Assembly: GCA_023522315.1 (NCBI GenBank)
Contig: JAHCSU010000419.1
Coordinates: forward strand, 1 to 64,000
From: Nostoc sp. CCCryo 231-06
GTDB taxonomy: Bacteria > Cyanobacteriota > Cyanobacteriia > Cyanobacteriales > Nostocaceae
Length of the DNA stretch: 64,000 bases
Reading direction: 5' to 3'
This document shows positions 28,816-38,400 of the stretch, one piece after another (position 1 is the stretch's first letter; each line of letters starts with the position of its first letter). The position numbers and the translations under genes are program-made. Under the pieces are notes generated by a model, which had not been told where the DNA came from, did not search any database, and saw nothing but the letters and a program-made list of their open reading frames with translations.

Positions 28816-31583
28816 AATTCTATCTCCTCGCGGTTATTGTCTACTGCATCCGTAGAAATAAGCTGTAGCTGTTGGACTGTAAGCATCTTTTCGATACGTT
28901 CTACCAGTTGAGCTACTGTCGGTGCTTCAAACAAACTGCGTAAAGGTAACTCTACTTTAAAGGCTTCCCGTAACCTAGAAATAGCTTGGGTTGCGAGTAA
29001 GGAATGTCCACCCAAATCAAAGAAGTTATCGTGGATACCTACACGCTCTTGCTTTAGTATCTGACTCCAGATGTCTGCAACTATTTCTTCTGTGGGAGTA
29101 CGGGGTGCAACAAAGCCAAATTCAGATTCATTCTTGAAATTTGGTACAGGTAATGCGTGGCGGTCTACTTTACCGCTAGGGCTAAGAGGTAATGCTTCGA
29201 GCAGTACAATCGCAGAAGGTATCATGTGCGTTGGTAGCTTCTGTTTAAGTGAATCGCGTAACTGTTGGACTAATTCATTAGTAGTTGACTCATCCTGATG
29301 AAACTCAGAGCTAGGAACAACATAAGCAACTAAATGTTTATCATCAGGGTTCTCTTCTCTAACAACAACTACAGCTTCCCTAACGGCTTGGTGCTGATTT
29401 AAAAAGGTCTCAATTTCTCCAAGTTCAATCCGGAAGCCGCGAATCTTCACTTGATGATCGATACGTCCAAGGAATTCAATATTACCATCGGTCAGCCACC
29501 TTCCTAAATCTCCAGTTTTATAAATTAAATCCCTGCGATTTTCTGGTAAGTTCTTCCTTGCATGTGTAAACGGATTAGGGATAAAGCTTAAATTAGTTTT
29601 CTCTTCATTTTTCCAGTACCCAGCACCCACACCAATTCCCGATACACAAATTTCTCCTGGAGCGCCAATGGGTAATAATTTCATTTGCTCATCCAGAATG
29701 TAGAGATTTAAGTTTGCTAATGGTTTACCAATTGGAACTGTACGTTGATTTTCACCAAAAGGTTTATCAACAATAAACTGAGTTATATCATCAGCAGCTT
29801 CCGTAGGGCCGTAAGCGTTAACAATTTTGATTTCCGGATAAATTTCAAGCCACTTATTCACCCAACTAACTGATACTGGTTCCCCCACAACCATCATCCA
29901 TTGCAAATCTGGCAATTCTCTTTCGTGAATTGGTAGCTGTGAAGTATATTCAAGTAAGCCCCCAAATAATGCTGGTACTAGTTCAACAACTGTAATTTTT
30001 TCTGCTTTTATTACTTGAAATAGTTGTTTAGGAATCGCAACAGTTTCAATATCTACTATTACTGTCTTTCCACCAATTAAAAGTGGTGCCAAGAATTGCC
30101 AGACAGAAATATCTGTGGAAGAAGGAGCGCTTTGAAGAAAACAAAATTCTTCCGTTAAGTGCAACTCATCGAATTGAGCATAAATGTGATTAACTGCACC
30201 ATCATGTCTGACAATTGCCCCCTTAGGTAGTCCTGTAGAACCAGAGGTGTAGAGCATATAAGCTGGGTCAACAGCTTCGTTTATTTGCTCTATATTATTT
30301 TTGGGAAGATGACTGAAATCAAGTTGATCGTATATTGTTATTTTCTTGTTTCCGGCAAACTTGACATTTTCACTAACAACCTCATCTAAACAGATAATAG
30401 ATTTCAACTGCGAACAGCTATTTATTAAATCATTTAACACATTTAATAATGAAAAATCAGTTAATAGAAACTTAACTTCACTATTAGATAACATATATTC
30501 AATTCTATTTGGCGGATAAGTGCTATCAATGGGTATGTAAGCTCCGCCTGCCTTATATATAGCGAGAATAGCGATGAGGAAATTTATATCGCGGTCTTTA
30601 AATATTCCAACAAATTCACCTTTGCTGATTCCTAACTTACGTAAAATTACAGCTAGTTGGTTAGCTCTTTCATTTAATTCCTGATAAGTTAATTTATTTT
30701 TTTGATGAATAACAGCTATATCGTTAGGAGTTTTAGCTACCTGTTGTTCAAATAAGTTGTTTATTGTTTGTGTAATGGGATATTTTTGAATATTGTTATT
30801 ATATTGTTCAATTAATTTATGTTTGTCCGAATCTTTCAAAAAAAGAATGTCCAATATTTTAATGTTAATATTGCTGATGATACTTTCAACTACATTTATG
30901 TAGTAATGACTCATTAGTTTAATGCTGTCATCCTTAAAAATAAGTTGATTGTACTCTATTAAGCCGCTAATAACATCATTTTCTACAAGAAAAGAAATGG
31001 TAATATCATTGTTGAGTTTTGCTAACTCAGTTTTATGATGAATATTTTCTAACAATACGACTATATCAAAAATAGGGCAACGATTCTGACTTTGAGGTAG
31101 ATTTAATAATTCAATCAACTCATCAAAAGAATAGTCTTGATTGCTGTAGGCTTCAATTACATTATCTTTGACTTGAGCAAAAAAGTTTTTAAATGTAATT
31201 TCATGATTCAGGTGAGTGCGTAAAGGGATAACCTTATCATTATTTAAATAGTCTAAATTTAGCCCGTCTATTTTTTTATATACTGGTATTCCAACAATCA
31301 GGTCATTATTCCTAGTGTACTTTTGTAGTAGTATCTTGAATGCTGATAAAAGCATTAAGTAGACCAAAAAGTAAGACCCTTTAGTTAATTTGATTGTTGT
31401 TTGAGATAAGTGAATCGGTAACTCAAAATTATGGGTTTTGTTTTTCCTACAATGCTGTGCAGGTCTAACATAATCCGGTATAAGATTCGTTTCTGGCAAC
31501 TCTCCGGAGAGTTTGTTTAACCAGTAAATTTTTTGAGACAATAACTCTTGAGGTTCTATTTTTGTAGTCATATTTTTACCCAT
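28812..31583 (-). CDS. NRPS, truncated C (C-terminal lobe only)-A-PCP (predicted 2,4-diaminobutyrate)
   Basis: It starts at YWLNKLSGELPETNLIPDYVRPA, with no HHxxxDG lobe. Hand-read A code DIWEMVADDK resembles reported Dab codes. PCP DNFFDLGGHSLLATQA. Confidence 0.9.
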   Translation of the reverse strand: MGKNMTTKIEPQELLSQKIYWLNKLSGELPETNLIPDYVRPAQHCRKNKTHNFELPIHLSQTTIKLTKGSYFLVYLMLLSAFKILLQKYTRNNDLIVGIPVYKKIDGLNLDYLNNDKVIPLRTHLNHEITFKNFFAQVKDNVIEAYSNQDYSFDELIELLNLPQSQNRCPIFDIVVLLENIHHKTELAKLNNDITISFLVENDVISGLIEYNQLIFKDDSIKLMSHYYINVVESIISNINIKILDILFLKDSDKHKLIEQYNNNIQKYPITQTINNLFEQQVAKTPNDIAVIHQKNKLTYQELNERANQLAVILRKLGISKGEFVGIFKDRDINFLIAILAIYKAGGAYIPIDSTYPPNRIEYMLSNSEVKFLLTDFSLLNVLNDLINSCSQLKSIICLDEVVSENVKFAGNKKITIYDQLDFSHLPKNNIEQINEAVDPAYMLYTSGSTGLPKGAIVRHDGAVNHIYAQFDELHLTEEFCFLQSAPSSTDISVWQFLAPLLIGGKTVIVDIETVAIPKQLFQVIKAEKITVVELVPALFGGLLEYTSQLPIHERELPDLQWMMVVGEPVSVSWVNKWLEIYPEIKIVNAYGPTEAADDITQFIVDKPFGENQRTVPIGKPLANLNLYILDEQMKLLPIGAPGEICVSGIGVGAGYWKNEEKTNLSFIPNPFTHARKNLPENRRDLIYKTGDLGRWLTDGNIEFLGRIDHQVKIRGFRIELGEIETFLNQHQAVREAVVVVREENPDDKHLVAYVVPSSEFHQDESTTNELVQQLRDSLKQKLPTHMIPSAIVLLEALPLSPSGKVDRHALPVPNFKNESEFGFVAPRTPTEEIVADIWSQILKQERVGIHDNFFDLGGHSLLATQAISRLREAFKVELPLRSLFEAPTVAQLVERIEKMLTVQQLQLISTDAVDNNREEIEL

Positions 31584-31715
31584 TTTAGTTTCTTCTCTGC
31601 AAAAAATCTTTTTTTAAGTGTATTTAATGCACTATTTTTATGCACAATTTACACAAAATGAAAATGTCAAAGTCATATATTCTGAAAACACGAGTAGTTT
31701 AGTTTAAAATCTAGT

Positions 31716-32963
31716 TTACAAACATTCATTGAAAGCTGCTTCCATCATTGAACAACCTTCTTTTAAGGTAGGCATTTCAATAGTTAGAGGAGGTAATAAT
31801 TTAATTACAGTGTCATTTCTTCCAGACTTTTCAATTATTAATCCCTTTTCAAAACAACGCATTGTGATGTTTTTAGTCAAAGTACTGCCAAAATTTGCCA
31901 AATCTATACCCCAAATCATGCCTATTCCGCGTATAGCTATGTTTTCACTGATTGGTGATATTTGTCGATCTAGAAAATTTTTCAAGAAAAGCTCTTTAAC
32001 TTTAACATCTTGTTCCAAATTACTACTTTCCCTATACTCTAGAGCAGCTGTAGCTCCTACAAATGCCAATTGATTACCTCTAAAAGTGCCATTATGCTCA
32101 CCAGGTTCCCAAATATCTAATTCTGGCTTAATTAATAATACCGACATTGGGAATCCATATCCACTAATTGATTTAGATAGTATGACTATATCGGGAACAA
32201 TATCTGCTCTTTCAAAAGAAAAGAAAGAACCTGTTCTACCACAGCCAACTTGAATATCATCGCAGATTAATAAAATATCATTCTCATCACACAATTTTCT
32301 TAATCTTTGCATCCACTCAATTGGTGCAACAACAACTCCCCCCTCGGCTTGTACTGTCTCAAAGATGATTGCTGCTGGTTTCTCAATCCCCGAATTAACG
32401 TCATTTAAAACTGACTCTATGTATTTTATTGTGTCAAAACTTTCCATAAATCCATAAGGATAAGGCATAAATGTTACATGATTTAATGTTCCAATTGCCC
32501 CTGCTCGAATTTCGGTATTACCAGTAATTGATAAACTACCTAAAGTCATTCCATGATAAGCTCCCATGAAGGAAAATATACCCGGCCTTTTTTTGACTTT
32601 TCTTGCTAATTTTAAAGCTGCTTCCACAGCATTTGTTCCAGTCGGGCCGCAGAACTGGATGCGATAGTCTAGCTGTTTCGTACTTAGAACCACCTCATTA
32701 AACTTAGCTAAAAACTTCTCTTTAGCGGAAGTATACATATCTAAGCCATGCGCTATTCCATCAGCATCTAAATAGGACATAATTTTCTGTTTTATGTAGT
32801 CATGATTATGTCCATAATTTAAAGCACCTGCTCCTGCAAAAAAATCTATATATTCTTCACCTGATTCAGCATAAATTATGGAATTTTTAGCCCGATGGAA
32901 TACAGCAGGAAAACTACGGCAATAACTTCTAACGTTTGATTCACATTTTTCAAATATATTCAT
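31716..32963 (-). CDS. Class III aminotransferase, diaminobutyrate-2-oxoglutarate aminotransferase (EctB/Dat-like)
   Basis: FCGPTGTNAVEAALKLARKV, FMGAYHGMTLGSLSITGN, FETVQAEGGVVVAPIEWMQRLRKLCDENDILLICDDIQVGCGRTGSFFSFE, SKSISGYGFPMS. Confidence 0.88.
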   Translation of the reverse strand: MNIFEKCESNVRSYCRSFPAVFHRAKNSIIYAESGEEYIDFFAGAGALNYGHNHDYIKQKIMSYLDADGIAHGLDMYTSAKEKFLAKFNEVVLSTKQLDYRIQFCGPTGTNAVEAALKLARKVKKRPGIFSFMGAYHGMTLGSLSITGNTEIRAGAIGTLNHVTFMPYPYGFMESFDTIKYIESVLNDVNSGIEKPAAIIFETVQAEGGVVVAPIEWMQRLRKLCDENDILLICDDIQVGCGRTGSFFSFERADIVPDIVILSKSISGYGFPMSVLLIKPELDIWEPGEHNGTFRGNQLAFVGATAALEYRESSNLEQDVKVKELFLKNFLDRQISPISENIAIRGIGMIWGIDLANFGSTLTKNITMRCFEKGLIIEKSGRNDTVIKLLPPLTIEMPTLKEGCSMMEAAFNECL

Positions 32964-32998
32964 ATAACTACTCTCCAGTTTATAAATTTATGAATGCA

Positions 32999-33880
32999 TT
33001 AAGATACATAATTTAAATAGGATTTATAAAATTTAAAAATTATTGGCGAAGGTATTTTAAAGACTAATCCCACAGCTAATAAAAAGTTATAGTACGAATT
33101 TTGAATAGGCATACCTTTTATACTAGCAGCCAGAGCATTCAACGAGCTTTTTCGAGTGTGCCAATCGATATTAAAAGAAATTGACATATCCAAACTTCTC
33201 ACATGATGTAATGTCCCAGGAGGCATATATAAAATCTCTCCAGGATTAACAACAAATGTGATTGGTCTAGCCTTTTTATATTCAGGATATTTATTGAAAT
33301 CTGGATTTTCTGGATTCACAAGAAACCATCGCCAGCCTTTGCGATAACAATATTTAGCATCTTCAGGTAGTAGTATGGTAAATTGTTTGCGCCCAACAAT
33401 TTGAAAAAAGATATTGTTAGTGAGTAGACAATCGAAATGTAGTGGAGTAACACTATTAGAACAACCCAAGAAAAATTGACAATAACGCCACCACTTGTAC
33501 CAATACCATTTTGGTAAATAGTCTAAAGGAAATGGTTGAGCATTTTTTATGAGTGAAGGTATTAAACTAAATAAAGGTAGGTCGTGACAATATGGTGGTA
33601 AAGGATTATTCAGGGAATCTGCTTCATAATTTTCTATTGATTCTATGTATTTTTCCATTGTCAGACTACATACTTGAATTCCTTTTCCGCTAAATTTTTT
33701 GGCGTAAATCTTTAAAGAAGGTGATAATTGTTTGAAGTATTTTAAAGACCATTGACTGATGCTATCCCAATTAGTTATTACTCCAGAAATTATGACAGGT
33801 TTTCCGAGTTCAACATAATCTTTTATAAATTCACTACTTGAGAGTTTATATCTGCGTTCGATTCCACTTGAAACGATCAT
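32999..33880 (-). CDS. JmjC/cupin-8 family Fe(II)/2-oxoglutarate-dependent oxygenase
   Basis: GKPVIISGVITNWDSISQWSLKYFKQL; HxD in TPLHFDCLLTNNIFFQIVGRKQFTILLP; distal His in PGEILYMPPGTLHHVRSLDMSISFNIDWH. Confidence 0.85.
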   Translation of the reverse strand: MIVSSGIERRYKLSSSEFIKDYVELGKPVIISGVITNWDSISQWSLKYFKQLSPSLKIYAKKFSGKGIQVCSLTMEKYIESIENYEADSLNNPLPPYCHDLPLFSLIPSLIKNAQPFPLDYLPKWYWYKWWRYCQFFLGCSNSVTPLHFDCLLTNNIFFQIVGRKQFTILLPEDAKYCYRKGWRWFLVNPENPDFNKYPEYKKARPITFVVNPGEILYMPPGTLHHVRSLDMSISFNIDWHTRKSSLNALAASIKGMPIQNSYYNFLLAVGLVFKIPSPIIFKFYKSYLNYVS

Positions 33881-34014
33881 AGTCTATCCTTTAATATCAT
33901 TTTGATTGAGTATCATTCAAAATTATCTCTGTAACTTTCATTCTTAATGTATACAAACAACAGCAAAACTAACTAAGTAAAAGTATATGTTTTTTAGAAA
34001 AAGTATGTTGTTAA

Positions 34015-35430
34015 TTAAATTTTTAAAAGCTCTGCGGCTGATACTTCTTTTTCTAAAATTGAGGTGATTAATTGCTGCTTTGGTGTTGAAAACGATAAAT
34101 ATTTTATCTGTAAATTCGGATGAGTTATCAACTGTTGCAAGAGGATTTCAGTATCTTTGAGTATTCCAGCAATAGTATCAGTCTCGAATCTTCTAGAATC
34201 GTAAGAAAAAGCTATTAACAATTCTTCATTTGGATATACAACTAAATTGAGAGCGTAGTTACTTCTGTAATACAATTCTGTGTTTTCAATTCCTAAATTT
34301 ATTCCCCCTTCAGTTGCGAATTGGCTGACTGGAAAGTTTTCAATTACCACAAGACTCTCAAATAAATTTAAGTTTCGTGGTACTTCACTCCATCGATGAA
34401 TGTCTGTCAATGGAGTATATTCATGGTCACGTGCCGCAACCAGTTTAGTTTGTAAATTCTGTAGCCATGACAACAAAGGCTGCTCAATATCTATCTTGGC
34501 ATAGATTGGCAAACTGTTAACAAACACACCAGCTATTGACTCTACTCCATCCAAATCTACTGGGCGTCCAGTAACAGTGCAGCCATATAGTATGTCGTTG
34601 CGTCTGCTATAACGCCCAAGAAGAATAGCCCAAATACCGTTAATTATGGTTGCGAGGGTGAGACGATGTTGTATGGCTAAGGATTGTATTGCCTGGGTAT
34701 GTGTTAATGATAGCTGAATTCTTTCTTCATCATATCTTTGTTCTTGAGTAGACGATTGACCAACTTTTTCTATGTAGGTAAGAGGAGTGGGTGCTTTAGC
34801 ACCTTGTAATGCTTTTCGCCAAAAAATTTCAGTTTTAGATATGTCCTGCTGCTGCAACCAGTTAATATAGTCTCTATAGGGACGAGTAGGCGCTAAAAAT
34901 ATTTCTTTATTCTTGGAAAGTGCTTCATAAATTTGCACAAACTCACCCATTATTAGTGAATCAGTCCAACCATCTATAATGATAAAGTGATAGCTCCAAA
35001 TAATTTGGTAGCAGTCATCAGCAAGGCGAATTAAATTTACACGCATTAGACATGGTTGAGATAAGTCAAAACCTTGCTTGCGATCGCTAGTAAGAAAAGA
35101 TTTTAACTGACTCTCTTGTTCAACTCCCTCCAGATGACGCCAGTCATGATGATTTAAGGAGACTTTGACTTGTTTGTAAACAACTTGTAGTGGATTTTCA
35201 ATCTCTTCCCAATAAAATCCAGTACGTAAAATAGTGTGTCGATCAACTAAAAGCTGCCAAGCCTTTTCAAAGGCAGTAATATTAAGATTGTTACGCGAAG
35301 TACGGACAAACTGGAAAAAATATAGTTGTAGTTCATTCTCGTACAAGTAGTGGAAAAGAATACCCTTCTGTAAAGGTGTGAGTTCATATATATCTTCAAT
35401 ATTCTCTGCTTTCATCTGTATTTTGCTCAC
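34015..35430 (-). CDS. Stand-alone NRPS condensation-family domain with degenerate active site (HFIIIDG)
   Basis: Full-length C-like fold (YELTPLQKGILFHYLY...IIWSYHFIIIDGWTDSLIMGEF...YGCTVTGRPVDLDGVESIAGVFVNSLPIYAKI). HHxxxDG has become HFxxxDG. Confidence 0.88.
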   Translation of the reverse strand: MSKIQMKAENIEDIYELTPLQKGILFHYLYENELQLYFFQFVRTSRNNLNITAFEKAWQLLVDRHTILRTGFYWEEIENPLQVVYKQVKVSLNHHDWRHLEGVEQESQLKSFLTSDRKQGFDLSQPCLMRVNLIRLADDCYQIIWSYHFIIIDGWTDSLIMGEFVQIYEALSKNKEIFLAPTRPYRDYINWLQQQDISKTEIFWRKALQGAKAPTPLTYIEKVGQSSTQEQRYDEERIQLSLTHTQAIQSLAIQHRLTLATIINGIWAILLGRYSRRNDILYGCTVTGRPVDLDGVESIAGVFVNSLPIYAKIDIEQPLLSWLQNLQTKLVAARDHEYTPLTDIHRWSEVPRNLNLFESLVVIENFPVSQFATEGGINLGIENTELYYRSNYALNLVVYPNEELLIAFSYDSRRFETDTIAGILKDTEILLQQLITHPNLQIKYLSFSTPKQQLITSILEKEVSAAELLKI

Positions 35431-38400
35431 TTCTTTGGTTAATCTTTGCTAGGAATCGATCCAATTTTTCTTTGCTTAAGTTAGCTTTTGGAAAGTCGGA
35501 AGGTGTATACATCATTGTTTCAACAGATTGACAGTGAACAATGAGTGAGTTTAATTCCTCTATAAAACTATGTGCTAAATTTTCAATTGTTTCTCGCCGA
35601 TGAATTGTTTGGTTATATATCCAATTAAATTGCAATTGCTCTTTAACAACCATTGCATTAATCTCTATCAAATAAACTCTATTTGTAGCTGTACTATGGC
35701 TAATGCCTTGAGAATCTTCAGGTAAACTAAATAAAGACAAATCTGAAATCATTTGGTCATATTGACCTAAGTAGTTAAAGCTTACTTCACTTTGAAGAAA
35801 AGCTCGTACTTGTGATTGTATCTCTTGCTCGCTGCTCAAATACTTTAGTATGCCATAACCAATACCAGTGTTGGGAATGCTACGCAAATACTCTTTGATT
35901 TTGATTAATGAATCACCTTGTTCTGAAGATTCTGTTGTATCCAAATTCACTGGAAAATAATTTGTAAATGAACCAACAGTACGAGATAACTTTATATCTT
36001 TAAAGATTTTTTCTCGACCATTACCTCCAATATCCAGCCGCAGTTTTTGTTCTCCTGTCCATTTTGCAAAAGCTTGTACTAAAGAAGTAAGTAACACATC
36101 GTTAATTTGAGTGTTATATGGTTTGTGTATCTCCTCTAGTAAAGCTCTTGTTTGTTGTTTATTTAGACAGATTGAAACTATATCTGCACTTGCTACTGTA
36201 TTATCATCTGTTGAATAATCAACACGTAAGCGGCTAAACGGTTTTTGCATTTCTTGGAACCAATAGTCTTGTTCTGTTACCATCTCTGAAGATTGAGCAT
36301 ACTTCTGTAGACATTTTGCCCACTCCATATATGAGGTAGTAGTATTTGGCAAGTTTATCGCTTGGTTCTGACTAAGTTGCTGATAAGCCGTTTGCAAATC
36401 TTCTAATAGAATTCGCCAAGAGATGCTATCAACTGCAAGCTGGTGAATAATAATTAGCAGGTAGCTAGTTTGGTGTGGTAATAAGTCAAAGAAGGCAAGC
36501 CGTACAACTGGTCCTTCAAATAAGTTCAAACTTGTTTCTAGTTCCGCAGCTACAGACTCAATAGTGAGTTTTCGCTTTATTTCTGGTACTGCCGACAAAT
36601 TCACTCGTCTCATTTCAACTATATCATGAAAATTGGCATAACTTTGTTGCCATTCAGATTCTTTTTGAATAAGACGTAGACGAAAGACATCATGATTTTG
36701 AATCAAGTGCTGTAAAGCCTGCTCTAATAAATTGGGGTCGCATGTTTGCTGTATTTCCAGTAGTAAAGATTGGTTGCAATGATGTAAGTTGCGTTCATTT
36801 TGCTTAAGTAAGCAATATTGAGTCGGTGTGAGATGCAACTCTTTTATTCCTAAACTCTGTTTAGGTTGAATAGTTTGAGTGCTATATAAATCGATTGCTA
36901 ATTCAGCAATTGTCTGGTGATTAAAAAACTGGTTGGGTCTTAATTTAAGACCTTCCTTATTAGCTTTGGCAGCGATTTGAACCGCAGTTACGGAATTTGC
37001 TCCCAATTCAAAAAAGTTGTCATGGATACCTATTTTGTCAATTCCGATAATTTGTTGCCAGATATCAGCCAGTATTTGCTCTATTTCGTTTTGAGGAGCA
37101 ACATAATCATTATCTAAATTAGGGCGGGGATGTTTTGCTTTGGAGAGATTGACTGAAGATGAATTTTCCCCTGAAAGCGTTAATTGCTGTTCCAAATATT
37201 GGGTAGAATTATTCTGCTTAATTAAAGCTTGTAGATCTTGTGTTGATACAACAACTTGAGATAGCCTACTTTGTAGAACGCGATTAAAAGCCTTAACACC
37301 TTCTTGAGGTAATATTCCTTTTTTTAAACTTTCTTCACGTGCTTGCCTCATTTCGCTTGGTATTACAGTCTTAACTGCCATCCCTACTTCTTGCCAAGCA
37401 TCCCAATTTATCGACACTGTGAGTTGAGAAGATTTAGAGTGATTGCGGTGAGCATAAGCATCTAGAAATGCGTTGGCTGCACAGTAATCTACCTGCCCAA
37501 TACCACCAAATATAGAATTTATGGATGAAAAAAGCACAAATAAATCCAGATTTATACTTTTTAAAACCTCATCTAAGACTAATGTGCCTTTAACTTTTGG
37601 CGCTAATACATTGCTGACCATATTCTGCGTCTTGAGTAGGATAACGCCACCACCAGCAATACCAGCAGCATGAAGTACGCCATGAATTTGACCAAATTGT
37701 TTTAATGTTTGATCAATTACTGTCTGCATCTCTTTGAAATTGGTAACGTCGGCACTTTTTACCTCAACTTCTGCCCCCAATTCTTCAAGCGATCGCACTT
37801 TCTTTATCCTACTACTAATAGGATCTTGGCTATCATGAGTTACTAGCCATTCTTCCCACTCACATCGTTCAGGTAGCTTACCTCGTCCAATTAGTATTAA
37901 CTTGGCTTGTACTGTCTTTGCTAGATGTTCTGCCAATACCAAACCAATATCACCTAGTCCCCCAGTAATTAAGTAAACTCCACCTTTCCTTAACTTAGTT
38001 TTGTCCGCAATGCGGTCATTTAAGGGCATAGCTTCAAAGCTTTGAACCCAACGATGATATCCACGGTAGGCAACTATCTCATTAGTCTGTTGTGCTGTTA
38101 GTTCAGTTACAAGGTTATCTATGAGTTTCTCAGATAAATGGGTTTGAGCAGAATGCATTACAATATCAACATTACTGCAAATGATGTTTAGATATTCCTG
38201 GGGAATTACCTTGCACGGCCCTAATACCGTAGCCTTCTCTAGGCATAAGTTTTCATCTCCAGTTACATCATGTACATTGCTGGTTACGACCATTAACTTG
38301 AGAGAATTTGTAACATCTTGTTTGCCTAATGCTTGTGCTAGGAATAGCAAGCTATAGAAACCGAAATACTGGTAATCTTCAAAAAGCTTATGCGATGATT

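Noticed and set aside
23534-32963. Schizokinen-like route (Dab aminotransferase plus decarboxylase to 1,3-diaminopropane)
   Set aside because: No IucA/IucC-type synthetase, monooxygenase or acetyltransferase; the decarboxylase looks PanP-like and an A domain with a Dab-like code is adjacent.
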